Assembly: GCF_001758345.1 (NCBI RefSeq)
Contig: NZ_MKQS01000005.1
Coordinates: forward strand, 125,983-170,702
Length of the DNA stretch: 44,720 nt
Source: Acinetobacter towneri
GTDB taxonomy: Bacteria; Pseudomonadota; Gammaproteobacteria; Pseudomonadales; Moraxellaceae
Direction of reading: 5' to 3'
A program made the position numbers and the translations under genes. The notes below the pieces were generated by a model that was given only the letters and a program-made list of their open reading frames with translations, was not told the origin of the DNA and ran no database searches. Shown here piece by piece: positions 17,393-28,010 of the stretch; the stretch's first letter is position 1; every line of letters begins with the position of its first letter.

Positions 17393-17401
17393 CTGTAAAT
17401 T
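17393..17401 (+). promoter_or_regulatory. Single consensus DnaA box upstream of rpsP
   Basis: An exact TTATCCACA lies in the leader/promoter region of the ribosomal operon. Confidence 0.4.
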
Positions 17402-17467
17402 TAATCTTGATGCGATCTGCACCTACCAGTCTTCCGAGTTGCTACTACAACCATTGACGGTAATACT

Positions 17468-17858
17468 AACGTGAATTTGATTTAAGTAGATTTTAATTCA
17501 ATCGGTTTTAAAATTTGCTGAATCCCAGACTTATATCCATTTACAAGCACCAAAGCATATAATGTTAAAGCAGCAAATAAAGCCTTGAAGTTTCGGCTTC
17601 CTGTTAAATGAAACCATAGCAGCAATGTAATCACTTCAGATGCACAAATTTGACTTTGACGCACACGTTTAATCTTGCCACAAGTGAGCATGTATTGCTC
17701 AACCTGCTCTGAAATATCAGTGCAGAAATCATGAATTAGGCAGAAAAGTGTTGTAAGCTGTGTGTCGATAGACATTTTGAGATCATTGTTTTTTGTCGTG
17801 ATTAAATTTTGACTTAAATGCCTATCCTTTTACAACTTCCGTATCCCGAATTCACGTT
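17468..17858 (-). mobile_element. Internally deleted IS982-like remnant with terminal inverted repeats
   Basis: The element is about 390 bases and is bounded by matching ends: AACGTGAATT at 17468-17477 and its complement AATTCACGTT at 17849-17858 (the match extends one further base outward). It contains a shortened transposase frame. A full IS982 element is near 1 kb, so most of the interior is missing. I saw no clear target-site duplication in the flanks, so the exact boundaries are uncertain. It lies between the rpsP operon promoter and the minor-pilin operon. Confidence 0.55.
17482..17775 (-). pseudogene. Truncated IS982-family transposase
   Basis: The frame codes for 97 residues, against roughly 290 in an intact enzyme. 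The N-terminal part (DTQLTTLFCLIHDFC, then SQICASEVITLLLWFHLTGSRNFKALF) resembles the start of IS982-type transposases, with their LCxSEIMTL-like block and R-(N/D)-FK motif. After about residue 67 the resemblance stops, and the remainder (LTLYALVLVNGYKSGIQQIL) probably comes from the element's far end across an internal deletion. The DDE catalytic residues are absent, so it cannot transpose by itself. Confidence 0.6.
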
Positions 17859-17915
17859 AAAATAGTTTTGAACAAATCCTATTCTTATTTGAATAAAACC
17901 TTTTGAATTACAAAA

Positions 17916-18371
17916 TTATCGACCATCCCAATTTGATGTTGCGGACAAACTGCATGAGTTTACACCTTTTGCCCATGATCTTTGTCCTTGGTCGTTTAGA
18001 CAAATCCATCCATTATTTGCTTGCGCAGTTCCAGTTTTAGGCTTGGCGATCAACAACCATGTCCCCACTTTCGCAGTGGGTACTGTAAGTGCGGTTCCAT
18101 CTACATCTGTCAATGTAATATCATATAAAGGCTGTGTTCTAGGTATGGTGGCCGCCCCATAGACATTCAATACTGTTCTTCCTGCATAATTATTATTTGC
18201 CATACGGAAATTTGCTAAAGTCCGTGCTATTTCTATCATTTCAGCCTGTGTGTCTGTACGATCTGTTCTAATCTTATAAGCGGCATATGATGGATAAGCA
18301 ATTGCGGCTAAAATACCAATAATCGCAACCACAATCATCAGCTCAATCAGTGTAAAACCTTGCTTATACAT
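17916..18371 (-). CDS. Minor pilin, PilE-like (second copy)
   Basis: This type IV prepilin has a short leader MYKQG, cleavage before [24 protein letters not shown], and the conserved Glu at mature position 5. The product is about 151 residues with a globular C-terminal domain; two cysteines (GWICLND and VNSCSLS) probably make the D-loop disulfide. A start at 18380 is possible, but the GGGAGG site is too close to it and is well spaced for ATG 18371, two bases after the preceding gene's stop. It is the last gene of the fimT-pilV-pilW-pilX-pilY1-pilE operon and probably a minor or alternative pilus-tip component. Confidence 0.88.
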   Translation of the reverse strand: MYKQGFTLIELMIVVAIIGILAAIAYPSYAAYKIRTDRTDTQAEMIEIARTLANFRMANNNYAGRTVLNVYGAATIPRTQPLYDITLTDVDGTALTVPTAKVGTWLLIAKPKTGTAQANNGWICLNDQGQRSWAKGVNSCSLSATSNWDGR

Positions 18372-18373
18372 AT

Positions 18374-18949
18374 TTACCATTCCTCCCTACCTGCTGAAAC
18401 TGAACCACAATCTGTATAAGTTACGAGCGATTTGGTTTTATTTTTACAGCGTAATCCAGCACTTGTCATTAATAAGTCATAATTTCTGGTATCACTTCCT
18501 TCTGCTTTCATCGTCCAGGCCCGTGCTCTTATAACTGGTGGAATAGATGCATCTGTTAAAAGTTTGGTTGGATCTTCAGCATCCCGAATGGTAATGGTAT
18601 ATTTAATAGCTGAACCTGTTGCCCCTCTGGGTAAAGTCACTGAATTCAATGGGGTTCCTGCTGGTACATCGTAAATATAATTAGGATCAAAGCCCCTATA
18701 AGTAAAGTTTTTTGCTTTATGACGCTCCAATTGCTCTGCAATTTTCTGCATTTCTTGCTGCACCATTGAAACATCTGCTCGTCTAGCATATTCCTGATAA
18801 CTCGGAAATGCAATTGCAGCAATAATTGCAATAATTGCAACCACAATCATAAGCTCAATTAAGGTAAAACCTCGCGTTGGCTTCCCCAAACGACTGTTAC
18901 AAGTCGTTGGAGAAACTACACAAGCGTGCTGTTTAATTATTTTTTCCAT
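18374..18949 (-). CDS. pilE: Minor pilin PilE
   Basis: This type IV minor pilin of about 191 residues has the prepilin motif [23 protein letters not shown], with Glu5 present. The leader before the cleavage site is unusually long (about 27 residues, including two cysteines) compared with the usual 5-12. Its C-terminal half contains LRCKNKT and TDCGSVS, a probable disulfide. The ATG at 18949 lies inside the end of pilY1, overlapping its stop, which implies translational coupling. In Pseudomonas PilE connects the PilVWX-PilY1 tip complex to the pilus; the same order is kept here. Confidence 0.88.
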   Translation of the reverse strand: MEKIIKQHACVVSPTTCNSRLGKPTRGFTLIELMIVVAIIAIIAAIAFPSYQEYARRADVSMVQQEMQKIAEQLERHKAKNFTYRGFDPNYIYDVPAGTPLNSVTLPRGATGSAIKYTITIRDAEDPTKLLTDASIPPVIRARAWTMKAEGSDTRNYDLLMTSAGLRCKNKTKSLVTYTDCGSVSAGREEW

Positions 18950-21900
18950 TTTTCGTACCACCGTGTTGGATTAATGGTCGGAACACATTTCCATCTTCCA
19001 GCCCCTCTCTCATTCCCAGCAATGGTAAAGTCAGGACATGATCCCGCTGTTGACTCTTCCACTGGTGCCGGTGTAATACCCACAATCCCGCTACCTAGTG
19101 TTTTATCATTACATTCGGTCACACCATCTGGACAGCCTGTAGTTTTGGTTTGGAACCCAGTGTCCGCATCTGCAGCGGTATTGACAGTACCTGTTGTGGT
19201 TAGACATGCCCCAAATGGTAGGCAATAACGCTGACGGTTGGTTTCCCCGACTACACGTGGCAAACATGGGTTTTGTGGCGCAATACCCGTACCTTGTGGG
19301 TCATAAACAGGAACAATCAAGTTACCTGTTAAAGCAATCGGCTCCTCGAATGCTTTCATACCACCCGCAACACGAAAACCACTTGTTGTGCGCTCTACAC
19401 CCGCACTGTTACTAGATAGTGAACGATACCAACCATTTTTGGTGGCAGATGCGCCAATAAACACATCTGGAACATTTCCTGCCAACAACTGTGGATTTAT
19501 TTGCATGGTTTGCAAATCCACATTTTGAGTCGATAAGGTTGGTGTACCCGTAATCAAGTCACGTTTAATGAAATCGCGATCAATCACACCATATACATTA
19601 TTGACTAGACGATCACTCAATGCGGTCGTTGGCAACATACCATCACGACCTATTGTAGGAGTAACATCTAATGGCGTACTACGGTTACCCGATGCCAAAC
19701 CAATCAACATAAAGGTAGTTGCACCTTGGTCATGAATGGTTACCGTTGGTGCTTCATAAAAACGTGGGTTTTTACCATCTGCCAACGCAGCTCCAGCTGT
19801 AGTCGTTGCTAAGTTTGCTAAGCGCACCACACGTTTACCGAAGTTTGCCGTTGTAGTACCTGCAGTGTTATTAAGGTCTGCACGGAATACTTGACCGCCT
19901 AAATCACCAAAGTACAGATGATCGACCAAACCATCACTATCACGGTCAATCGTACTGATTCGACTTACAATACTGTGAGTCATGTTGGCGTTATTTGTGC
20001 TTGCTCCTGTACTACTTGCCCACCACAAACGCGCTCCTGTATCAGCATCGATTACATATACTGCATTACCTTGCGCTTCGGATTTGTTATTACAAGTCGC
20101 ATCTGGAAAATCAGTATTTGCAACTGTAGCACCCAAGCTGAAGCGAGGGTTTTCATAGCATTGATCATAACCGCCACCCACAATCATCACACGTTTAATT
20201 ACATTGTTATGTCGAATGTTGGCAAGCACAGGTTTAGACCAAGACTGTCCCATACGGCTAAAGTCCGATTGATCGCGACCCACTCTAAACAAGAATTTAG
20301 GTGTATCTGGGTCAAGCACATCTAAACCATAATAGCTCTCGCCACCCATGCGCAAGCCACCATATACATTCATTTTTCGTGCTTTAACCACACTGTCGGT
20401 ACTTGGAGAACTTGATTTTTGTGCAGTATATAAAGAGTCGGCAACCCATGCGCCATCTAAACCTGCTTGAGGTGCGTTAATATCAGCCTCACCTTTTACT
20501 AAGGCTTTAGATGCAACACTATTACGAAGCAATTCAGATGGTACAAACACCATTTGCTCTTTACCAGTTTCGCTGTCGACAATATGCAAGCCGCCTTCCA
20601 TCGTACCATATAAAATAGATTGACTACGGGTGCTGGTTAAATTACCCGAAGCATCTAAAGTACCCGAATAAGTCAACTGCACTGGGAAAGAATGAATACT
20701 ACCACCCATTGCAACATGTGGTGCTGGCGAAAGCGCAAGTGTAGTTGGCAATGCCGTTGCAGTTGCATCTAACGGTACGCTATAACCCAAATAGTTCAAC
20801 AATTTTTGCTTAGCCAACAATGGCATGTCTTGTAAGGTGGTTTGGTTACCAAACTTACCCAACACATAAGCTGGAACACCTGTGGCTGGCAAAGGACCTT
20901 CAGGTATACGCAACAAGTTTGCACCATTACCTGCACCCGCTAAAGTTGCACCACCAGTTGCTGATACATCTGTATAGAGTTTACGTAGTGCATCTGGTTC
21001 CGCTTTAAACTCATATTGAGGAGGACTTACCGTCAAATTTTCTGTTTGACCACTAATTGGCATTGGTAAGCGCGAATAAGCACCACCTAAACCAATAATA
21101 CCACCATCGTTATAACTTTTATTGTTATACACCGCGATACTATTCCACAGGTCTTTGGTACCCGATCTAAATGAACCATCGGTATTATAAACTAGGGTAC
21201 TACCATCCGCTGCTCCAAATGCACCCGCATTTGTACCAGAGGTCAATACTTTATAGCGTTTTAAGTTACCTGCCCAAACCAACTTACCACCTTGTGGGTC
21301 TGGCTCTAAAGCACGTAAATAACCATAAGGCTGAAAACCTGATGGGCTCAAGGCATCTGAAGGTACAGAAATTGCACCTGTCGTTAAAGGCGCAAGTGGT
21401 GCTGCACCTAAGTTGTTAATAAAAGCAATAACACTGGCTGTTACACCTTGTGCACTTTGGGTAGTAAAGAAGCCACCATTACCATAACCAGGACTGGCTA
21501 GAGCATGCGTAGTTGGTTGCCCAGGTGAACAAGAGTCGTTACCTGTACGATCACTTTGAGTTCGTGAACTTAATTTACAAGCCTGTTGTACATGCGTTGC
21601 CGTTAAGCTATTAAAATCATTACCAAAACCCACAAAAGCGGTTTGGATTGAAACTCCAGCAGGATTCGTTGTTTTATCAAATAGTTTTTTGGCGAACTCC
21701 CCCATACAGTTCCATGATGCTGACTCACCAGTATTAAGACCTCCACTACTAGGGCATGTAAAACTAGTGCTATCTAGTGCAGCAGACATAATGGATTTAG
21801 CATGAGCATTACTTGAACCATTCGCCGCACCATCAGATAAAATGTAAACACCTTGCCCATCACAACTGACACGATCAGCAGCAGGAGGTAGAGGTGAAAT

Positions 21901-22668
21901 ATATTTTAGACCATCTTTTGAGTTAGCAATTGAATTATCAAAACCACTATCAGCATTTGGGCCTAATTGCATTTCCTTTTTATAAAATACATCCGAACCA
22001 TTGTTGGTATAGTCACCTAAATCAGATGGAGGGGTAGAACCTAATAATGTCCAACCACTAGAGCTACAAGATTGTATATTATTCGTAAAGTCGGTAGTAC
22101 TTAAACTATCACAACGATAATAAGTTGTGGTTACAACTTCTTTCTTATAAACATCCACTTGTATTTCTGCTTCACTTCGTGTGGAAGTTCCCATCAAATA
22201 TGCAGCGGCTTCAGCATAAGCATGTGCTGTTGGAGTCAAACCACTTGCAGTCAGCCCATCGACCGCAGTTCTTAAAGTGCTACGTTGTGCGGAGCCGACA
22301 ACCCCCAATGGTGCAGCAGGGACTAAAATTTTCCCTCGCCTATCTCCCAAAGAGTAATGCCCCAAACCAACACTAACATTCGACAAAGTAGCATCGTTAC
22401 TATCTAAAAAAGCATTCATACCCGCTTTTAAACGAGTTAAACGAGTACCCGTTTGCCCAGTATCTGTACCCCCCATCGAACCAGATGTATCCAACATCAT
22501 GACAATGGTTTTTTTACCCGCCGTCGGTACCGCATAAATTTGCAGGTCGCTTGCTTGCGCAACTGAAGAAGCAACAAGCAACGTAGCTGTAAATGCCCAA
22601 GCAAATGAGACACCATACTTATATTGGTGAATATTTATTTTAGGACTTTGTAGCCTTTGATTTTTCAT
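18937..22668 (-). CDS. pilY1: Pilus tip adhesin / assembly protein PilY1
   Basis: This large secreted protein of about 1243 residues is carried at the pilus tip and works in adhesion, pilus extension/retraction control and, in Acinetobacter, competence (ComC-type). A signal peptide (ending SVAQA) leads into an N-terminal von Willebrand A-like domain with the MIDAS motif [10 protein letters not shown] near residue 62. The C-terminal third is the PilC-type beta-propeller domain, with the calcium loop [18 protein letters not shown], matching the DxDxDGxxD site that gates pilus retraction in PilY1. Numerous cysteines lie at the extreme C-terminus. ATG 22668 has GGGGAG at good spacing and is preferred to the frame start 15 bases upstream. 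It lies just after pilX. Confidence 0.94.
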   Translation of the reverse strand: MKNQRLQSPKINIHQYKYGVSFAWAFTATLLVASSVAQASDLQIYAVPTAGKKTIVMMLDTSGSMGGTDTGQTGTRLTRLKAGMNAFLDSNDATLSNVSVGLGHYSLGDRRGKILVPAAPLGVVGSAQRSTLRTAVDGLTASGLTPTAHAYAEAAAYLMGTSTRSEAEIQVDVYKKEVVTTTYYRCDSLSTTDFTNNIQSCSSSGWTLLGSTPPSDLGDYTNNGSDVFYKKEMQLGPNADSGFDNSIANSKDGLKYISPLPPAADRVSCDGQGVYILSDGAANGSSNAHAKSIMSAALDSTSFTCPSSGGLNTGESASWNCMGEFAKKLFDKTTNPAGVSIQTAFVGFGNDFNSLTATHVQQACKLSSRTQSDRTGNDSCSPGQPTTHALASPGYGNGGFFTTQSAQGVTASVIAFINNLGAAPLAPLTTGAISVPSDALSPSGFQPYGYLRALEPDPQGGKLVWAGNLKRYKVLTSGTNAGAFGAADGSTLVYNTDGSFRSGTKDLWNSIAVYNNKSYNDGGIIGLGGAYSRLPMPISGQTENLTVSPPQYEFKAEPDALRKLYTDVSATGGATLAGAGNGANLLRIPEGPLPATGVPAYVLGKFGNQTTLQDMPLLAKQKLLNYLGYSVPLDATATALPTTLALSPAPHVAMGGSIHSFPVQLTYSGTLDASGNLTSTRSQSILYGTMEGGLHIVDSETGKEQMVFVPSELLRNSVASKALVKGEADINAPQAGLDGAWVADSLYTAQKSSSPSTDSVVKARKMNVYGGLRMGGESYYGLDVLDPDTPKFLFRVGRDQSDFSRMGQSWSKPVLANIRHNNVIKRVMIVGGGYDQCYENPRFSLGATVANTDFPDATCNNKSEAQGNAVYVIDADTGARLWWASSTGASTNNANMTHSIVSRISTIDRDSDGLVDHLYFGDLGGQVFRADLNNTAGTTTANFGKRVVRLANLATTTAGAALADGKNPRFYEAPTVTIHDQGATTFMLIGLASGNRSTPLDVTPTIGRDGMLPTTALSDRLVNNVYGVIDRDFIKRDLITGTPTLSTQNVDLQTMQINPQLLAGNVPDVFIGASATKNGWYRSLSSNSAGVERTTSGFRVAGGMKAFEEPIALTGNLIVPVYDPQGTGIAPQNPCLPRVVGETNRQRYCLPFGACLTTTGTVNTAADADTGFQTKTTGCPDGVTECNDKTLGSGIVGITPAPVEESTAGSCPDFTIAGNERGAGRWKCVPTINPTRWYEKWKK

Positions 22669-22683
22669 CTTAATTCTCCCCAA

Positions 22684-23520
22684 TTATGTTGGTGCGCTAA
22701 CCTGAACAAAACGCGTTTTCAAATCAATTTCTTGAATTTGCGTATTTACAGGTATGCCATATTCTGTCAAACAATCTGCCATAGTTTTTTTGGTGCGCAA
22801 CCCTGCATCAGCGTTGTCATTGATATATCCCACCGCACTGCCATTACCAATACACTCACGTTGCACATCTGCCAAATCGGCACTCGAATAATTCGGTAAA
22901 ATCGCAGTCGCTGTGACACGCACCCGACCATCCACCTTACCTTGTTGAACATTGGAACCTCCGCTTGCATCTGTACCACGGTCTAAGTCCGAACCTGGTG
23001 CGGCATCCGTATTTGGCCCTACAATATACTTAATAGCCACTTGAGTGACTACGGCTTCGCGCGCGCTACCAAAGTCTTGTTCCAAATCACAAAAGCCACT
23101 ACGGTTAGTTTCAGTAGTGTCTACAGTAGCTTTGGTGTCATCTGCAGCTATAGCTGTTGGCGGAATAAGCACGGTCATATCTAAAACACTGTTCACTTGC
23201 AAAGCAGCAGTTGGTTTATAACAAAAAACATATTCACGACCACGAGCAAGTGGGTCTTTTTGATCACTAATTGCCTTACCCACCACACTCATCACCGAAG
23301 TTAAGTTTTTATAACTACTGCGGTTTAACAAAATATTGGTTGGTGTATCACTGGTTTGTAGTAACAACTGACCAATTTGACTGTTGGTTGCAATATTTAA
23401 CGATGTCATTGCCACACGTATGGCTAAAACACCCACAATAGTAATCACTAACAACATAATTAAAACCACAATTAATGTTGCACCACGCTGTTGACGCTGG
23501 AATGTAGGTTGAACTTTCAT
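22684..23520 (-). CDS. pilX: Minor pilin PilX
   Basis: The 278 residues start with the PilX N-terminal motif RQQRGATLIVVLIMLLVITIVGVLAIR, in which a G-ATLIVV sequence replaces the usual GFTLIEL; the Glu5 of classical pilins is absent, as is typical of PilX. The extracellular part has paired cysteines (FCYKP, FCDLE, RECIG, DCLTE). PilX is part of the initiating tip complex with PilV, PilW and PilY1. Its ATG shares one base with the pilW stop (TAATG), indicating coupled translation. Confidence 0.92.
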   Translation of the reverse strand: MKVQPTFQRQQRGATLIVVLIMLLVITIVGVLAIRVAMTSLNIATNSQIGQLLLQTSDTPTNILLNRSSYKNLTSVMSVVGKAISDQKDPLARGREYVFCYKPTAALQVNSVLDMTVLIPPTAIAADDTKATVDTTETNRSGFCDLEQDFGSAREAVVTQVAIKYIVGPNTDAAPGSDLDRGTDASGGSNVQQGKVDGRVRVTATAILPNYSSADLADVQRECIGNGSAVGYINDNADAGLRTKKTMADCLTEYGIPVNTQIQEIDLKTRFVQVSAPT

Positions 23521-24512
23521 TATCTTTCTCCCAAACCATTTCTAAACGTCACTGCCGTGCTATACACACGTCGTGCAAATCGATTAGTCGTGTCTGTTAA
23601 TGTGACATTTTGATTTAGAATATTAATACTTCGGGTTAAATCTATATCGTTATTGCGTGTGTTGTCGGTAGAACGCACTAACACTGCCATTTTTACCGAA
23701 ACAATACGAGGTGGCTCCGCCAATGCTGTACGAGCTGCCGCAGCAACAGTTCGATATTGATTAATCGTATAATAAGCCATGTTGCCCGCTGCATTTCTAA
23801 CACCCAATTGCACGGTAAAATGATCAACCCGAGGCATAATCAACTCACCCGCTCCACCAAACCCAGCAATTGTTGTCGGTTCTGCTACAGCTGTGGCATT
23901 TGGGGTGTTAGCATCGCACGCTAAACCGTAATCTGTACCAGTGGTTGCAGTTGCTACAGCACGGCGCACGAAATAGCGCTGAATCACATAATCGCCCGCT
24001 TGAACATTTGCGCCCTCGCAATTCACCATGGCGTTTGGTGCAACAAATTGTATGGTGAGCTGATCACTTGCCACACTCACATTCGACAAACCTTGCCATT
24101 CATTTACAGTTGAACTCACCGACTCCCCTGTACCAACACTATGACTCAACAAGCCCTGTGCAATAAAAGGTGCACCAGTGGGAATTGGAATATTTGCATC
24201 CGTTACCGTTGCAGTTCGTGCAGTGAGCACCACTCCACCCCACGGAGTTTGTTCATTTAACTCTGGAAAATCGGTATTAATGTAATTGGCTAGACGCAAA
24301 TCTCTCGCTACATAGTCCAAACCAAACACACCGCTATTTTGCAGCTCTGCGTTTGCTTGCTGCATTCGTGAGGTGAGCAACCCACCAAGAAAGAGTTGTA
24401 TTGCTGCAGCTGTTATCAACAACCCCAGTGCCAAAGCCACCATTAATTCAATGAGCGTAAAGCCCGCTTGCGAGCCAAAACCAACCTTATGCTTTTTAAA
24501 TGGAGTTTTCAT
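23520..24512 (-). CDS. pilW: Minor pilin PilW
   Basis: This is a type IV minor pilin of about 330 residues. The leader MKTPFKKHKVGFGSQAG precedes FTLIELMVALALGLLITAAAIQLFLGG, the usual PilW N-terminal helix. The large globular region has cysteines in VNCEGA and LACDAN. The start at 24512 overlaps the pilV stop as TAATG, and its own stop overlaps the pilX start the same way; an upstream in-frame start at 24536 is less likely. Confidence 0.93.
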   Translation of the reverse strand: MKTPFKKHKVGFGSQAGFTLIELMVALALGLLITAAAIQLFLGGLLTSRMQQANAELQNSGVFGLDYVARDLRLANYINTDFPELNEQTPWGGVVLTARTATVTDANIPIPTGAPFIAQGLLSHSVGTGESVSSTVNEWQGLSNVSVASDQLTIQFVAPNAMVNCEGANVQAGDYVIQRYFVRRAVATATTGTDYGLACDANTPNATAVAEPTTIAGFGGAGELIMPRVDHFTVQLGVRNAAGNMAYYTINQYRTVAAAARTALAEPPRIVSVKMAVLVRSTDNTRNNDIDLTRSINILNQNVTLTDTTNRFARRVYSTAVTFRNGLGER

Positions 24513-25048
24513 TAATATGCCTCCATCATTAAACAATTCGATCCATTAATATAAACACCCGATGTATTCATGCAATTACTTACATCAGCTGTTGTACTCG
24601 TCGCACTCAAAGTCGTATTTCCCCAAGCAGCATATATACATTGCCGCTGAATCGGCGCCGAACCAACACCCGGACAACTCGTCATCGTAATATTCATTCC
24701 AATATCAAAAGCAGCTCGAGCAGCCATAAATGCATCGAACTGCGCCATTTGAGCTGGTGTACATAAATTGTTTGAACATGATGGAGAGGGTGCTGTAGGT
24801 GCAGCAGTAATATTAGTATAACCACGGACTGCGGCTGGGTAGTTTGTTTGCGCCGCTGGATTGGCCCGCATATTCTCAGCCAACGTGCGTGCAATTAACA
24901 TCCCTTGCGAACGCGACAAGGCCTCACTAGAGGCATCCACAGCACGAATTTGCAAGATGCTATAACCCAAAACACCAACAGCTAATAGCAAAAGTGCAAC
25001 GAGCACTTCTATTAGCCCCACACCTTGTTGAGATTGATGAGATTTCAT
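24512..25048 (-). CDS. pilV: Minor pilin PilV
   Basis: This minor pilin of about 178 residues has the PilV-type leader and helix MKSHQSQQGVGLIEVLVALLLLAVGVLGYSILQ. The motif ALSRSQGMLIARTLAENMRANP just after the helix is strongly characteristic. Cysteines occur at PSCSNNLC, TSCPG, RQCIYAAW and near the C-terminus. The ATG at 25048 overlaps the fimT stop as TAATG. It is part of the pilus-initiation complex. Confidence 0.93.
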   Translation of the reverse strand: MKSHQSQQGVGLIEVLVALLLLAVGVLGYSILQIRAVDASSEALSRSQGMLIARTLAENMRANPAAQTNYPAAVRGYTNITAAPTAPSPSCSNNLCTPAQMAQFDAFMAARAAFDIGMNITMTSCPGVGSAPIQRQCIYAAWGNTTLSATSTTADVSNCMNTSGVYINGSNCLMMEAY

Positions 25049-25581
25049 TAGCACGTCCCCGAAGCTTGACTAATAATTCCTAGTCTTGTAACCGTAATAG
25101 TTTTCTGCTTCCCTGATTTACAAAAATTAAATGTTTGTGGCGTGCTTGGGCTTATACTTCCAATGTCACTAAATAAAACTGATGTTGCACTTGTAGACTC
25201 AACCCTTACCCCTGCATCTAATTGCACAGAAATAATTCTACTTTTCAAAACTTCCTCTTTCTGCGCTGTAGTCAAAACAGGCACCACAGGTGGCCCAGGA
25301 TTAGTTGCTGTATATTCAGGTATCGTCGCCGTTGCACATTCATCTTTAGTAAAATCATTATCTGTCTGCGTCTTGCTCAAACACAAACCCACTGTTGTTT
25401 TCATTAATGCCGCCTGCGATTTAGCCTGATTAATTGCCATCACCAATTCACGTGCCGAACTATTAATTTTTTGTTCTGAAATTAAACTCCTAAAAGACGG
25501 CGCAGCCATTGACGCAATAATCGCCATAATCGCAATCGTCACCATCAATTCTATTAAGGTGAATCCTCGATTTTTCCCCAT
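25048..25581 (-). CDS. fimT: Minor pilin FimT/FimU (GspH family)
   Basis: This prepilin of about 177 residues has the short leader MGKNRG and the helix FTLIELMVTIAIMAIIASMAAPSF. The following segment SSARELVMAINQAKSQAALMKTTVGLCLS is the GspH/FimT family signature. A late cysteine (FNFCKSG) and a terminal SGTC suggest a disulfide. FimT proteins bind DNA in natural transformation in some species; FimU joins the tip complex to the shaft, and position alone cannot separate the two names. ATG 25581 follows AGGT at good spacing and opens the operon; the promoter should lie in 25582-25660. Confidence 0.9.
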   Translation of the reverse strand: MGKNRGFTLIELMVTIAIMAIIASMAAPSFRSLISEQKINSSARELVMAINQAKSQAALMKTTVGLCLSKTQTDNDFTKDECATATIPEYTATNPGPPVVPVLTTAQKEEVLKSRIISVQLDAGVRVESTSATSVLFSDIGSISPSTPQTFNFCKSGKQKTITVTRLGIISQASGTC

Positions 25582-25663
25582 CGCCCGCACCTAACTCTTT
25601 TAAAATTCCTTACTCTATATTAAATTTATTTTTTACAGAACCAATACAAAGCAGATAAGAGTA

Positions 25664-25698
25664 ATAAAAAAACGGATGGAGTGTCGTCCATCCGTTTT
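25664..25698 (-). terminator. ispH terminator
   Basis: AAAACGGATGGA and TCCATCCGTTTT pair perfectly around a six-base loop, followed on the minus strand by a T run. It separates ispH from the minor-pilin operon. Confidence 0.9.
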
Positions 25699-25721
25699 GA
25701 GTTCACATTTTTCTATAAAAA

Positions 25722-26672
25722 TTAGGCCTGAATCACTTGTATCCGTAACTCTTTGGGCAAACTAAAGGTAATATTTTCTTCACGTCCAGCCAGCTCTTCA
25801 GGTGCTTTCGCACCCCAATCCTGTAAGCGTTGAATCACCTGTTTAATTAAAATTTCAGGTGCAGATGCGCCCGCAGTTACACCAATTTTTGTATTTGCTT
25901 TAAACCATGCTTGGTTTAATTCATCGGCATTATCCACCAAGTAGGCTTGTTTCCCCATACGCTCTGCAAGTTCGCGTAAACGGTTAGAGTTAGATGAATT
26001 TGGCGAACCCACCACCAACACCACATCGCATTGATTGGCTAAGTCGCGTACAGCATCTTGACGGTTTTGGGTGGCATAACAAATATCATCTTTGCGTGGC
26101 CCTTGAATATGTGGATATTTCTGGCGCAAGGCATCAATGACTTTAGCAGTGTCATCAATCGACAAAGTAGTTTGTGTCACAAAAGCCACTTTATCTGGAT
26201 GCTGAACCGCAAGTGCAGCCACATCATCCTCATCTTCCACCAAATAAATTTCGCCACCATTTTTCTTGTCGTACTGCCCCATCGTGCCTTCAACTTCTGG
26301 GTGGCCTTCATGCCCAATCAAAATAGCTTCGGTACCTTCACGCGCATACTTAGTCACCTCAATATGCACTTTGGTGACCAACGGACAAGTCGCATCAAAT
26401 ACTTTTAAGCCGCGACGCTCCGCTTCTTGCTGCACCGCTTTAGATACGCCATGTGCACTAAAAATCACGATATTGTCATCGGGCACTTCATCTAGCTCAT
26501 CAACAAAAATTGCACCGCGTTGGCGTAAGTCATCTACCACAAATTTATTGTGTACCACTTCGTGACGTACATATATAGGGGGATTAAAACACTCAAGGGC
26601 ACGATTTACAATCGCAATTGCTCGGTCTACACCTGCACAAAAACCACGTGGATTCGCCAATACAATTTCCAT
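25722..26672 (-). CDS. ispH: 4-hydroxy-3-methylbut-2-enyl diphosphate reductase
   Basis: It catalyses the last step of the MEP isoprenoid pathway, giving IPP and DMAPP, with an oxygen-sensitive [4Fe-4S] cluster. The 316 residues hold the three cluster cysteines: [12 protein letters not shown] (Cys12), [11 protein letters not shown] (Cys96) and [11 protein letters not shown] (Cys198). The conserved His/Glu residues in [16 protein letters not shown] and [11 protein letters not shown] are present. Its position next to the minor-pilin operon matches Pseudomonas synteny. It is divergent from gmk. Confidence 0.97.
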   Translation of the reverse strand: MEIVLANPRGFCAGVDRAIAIVNRALECFNPPIYVRHEVVHNKFVVDDLRQRGAIFVDELDEVPDDNIVIFSAHGVSKAVQQEAERRGLKVFDATCPLVTKVHIEVTKYAREGTEAILIGHEGHPEVEGTMGQYDKKNGGEIYLVEDEDDVAALAVQHPDKVAFVTQTTLSIDDTAKVIDALRQKYPHIQGPRKDDICYATQNRQDAVRDLANQCDVVLVVGSPNSSNSNRLRELAERMGKQAYLVDNADELNQAWFKANTKIGVTAGASAPEILIKQVIQRLQDWGAKAPEELAGREENITFSLPKELRIQVIQA

Positions 26673-26806
26673 AGAACCCTCTATGTTGAAGTTAAATAGG
26701 TCGGATGTTTAAAAATTTATGCCAACAAAAGCCATCTTGGCTATTTTGTTTAAGGGGCGTCTACTCTAAAATAGAGAAGATATTTTATCATATCAGGAAA
26801 AATATC

Positions 26807-27430
26807 ATGTCGGGTCTATTGTTTGTCGTTTCTGCCGCTTCAGGAACAGGCAAAACATCCCTTGTTAAAGCCCTGCTTGAGCGTGTGAATAATTTACACG
26901 TTTCAGTCTCTCACACAACACGTGGTCAGCGTCCCGGCGAACTCGATGGTGTGCATTATCACTTCACACAAAAACAAGATTTTATCGACTTGGTAAAACA
27001 AGGCGGTTTTATTGAATATGCTGAAGTCTTTGGCAATTATTACGGCACCGCGCAAGCAACGGTTAAAGAGCAGTTAGCCAAAGGTCACGATGTGTTACTT
27101 GAAATTGACTGGCAAGGCGCTCAACAAGTACGCAATCTTTTTCCTGAATCGAAGCAGATTTTTATTCTTCCACCAAGTCAGTTTGATTTACGTGAGCGCT
27201 TGTCTAACCGTGGCACCGATGCAGTCGATGTGATTGAGCATCGTTTGGGCTGCGCAGTAGAAGACATGCAGCAATATGTCAATTTTGACTATGTGATTAT
27301 TAATGATGACTTTAATAAAGCCCTGCACGATTTAGAAGCAGTGATTATTGCCAACCGTTTGGTGACGGCGCAGCAGACACAACGTCATCAAGCCTTGATT
27401 GAAAAGTTAATTAGCCCGCCAAGCGCGTGA
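26807..27430 (+). CDS. gmk: Guanylate kinase
   Basis: It phosphorylates GMP to GDP using ATP. The product is 207 residues, as in E. coli. It begins MSGLLFVVSAASGTGKTSLV with the P-loop at about residues 10-17, and includes the GMP-binding block VSHTTRGQRPGELDGVHYHF and EIDWQGAQQVR. An upstream frame adds 34 residues that include the promoter region; the ATG at 26807 has AGGA at good spacing and is the correct start. It is followed by rpoZ, as is common in proteobacteria. Confidence 0.97.
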   Translation: MSGLLFVVSAASGTGKTSLVKALLERVNNLHVSVSHTTRGQRPGELDGVHYHFTQKQDFIDLVKQGGFIEYAEVFGNYYGTAQATVKEQLAKGHDVLLEIDWQGAQQVRNLFPESKQIFILPPSQFDLRERLSNRGTDAVDVIEHRLGCAVEDMQQYVNFDYVIINDDFNKALHDLEAVIIANRLVTAQQTQRHQALIEKLISPPSA

Positions 27431-27506
27431 TTAAAACTTGAGTCTATAAGCAAAGCACCTTATACTGCACAGTCTGTTTAAATTTATTATTCGAACGAGA
27501 ATCCTT

Positions 27507-27788
27507 ATGGCACGCGTTACCGTTGAAGATTGTTTAGACCATGTAGACAACCGCTTTGAGCTTGTACTAGTGGCAAGCAAGCGCGCGCGTCAATTGGCAC
27601 GTCAAGGCATTGAGCCAACTGTAGAGTGGGACAATGACAAGCCAACTGTAGTGGCATTACGTGAAATTGCTGTGGGTCATGTGTCTAAAGACATTTTGAA
27701 ACAACGTGATCAAGACTATCAAACTTCAAGTCTTGACCTTGCACTTTCAGCAAATAACTTGAATTTAGATGGTTTTTCTTTCCAATAA
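27507..27788 (+). CDS. rpoZ: RNA polymerase omega subunit
   Basis: This 93-residue subunit helps assemble RNA polymerase around beta-prime and contributes to one ppGpp binding site. The motifs [30 protein letters not shown] and [14 protein letters not shown] are diagnostic. It sits between gmk and spoT, the usual genome context, but a terminator separates it from spoT here. Confidence 0.97.
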   Translation: MARVTVEDCLDHVDNRFELVLVASKRARQLARQGIEPTVEWDNDKPTVVALREIAVGHVSKDILKQRDQDYQTSSLDLALSANNLNLDGFSFQ

Positions 27789-27801
27789 GAACCACTTTCT
27801 G

Positions 27802-27831
27802 AAAAAGCCTAGTATTTTACTAGGCTTTTTT
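27802..27831 (+). terminator. rpoZ terminator
   Basis: AAAAAGCCTAGTA pairs with TACTAGGCTTTTT around TTT, followed by more T. Confidence 0.92.
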
Positions 27832-28010
27832 GTTGTCTGAACTTTAATCTTGCGCTAAAAACCGTTATAACATAAGGAGTAAGACCCTGTTTATTAGTGC
27901 CAAATTTATCACTATTTTGGCATGAAAAAAATTGACAAGTCATGCAATATGCTTTTCATTATAAGGTCTAACTGTAGATTCGTTATCACTTGTATTTTAA
28001 AGGGTGTTAT

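Noticed and set aside
18926-22400. Several long open frames on the plus strand opposite pilY1.
   Set aside because: They lack ribosome sites and family motifs, and they lie antisense to a clearly conserved gene.
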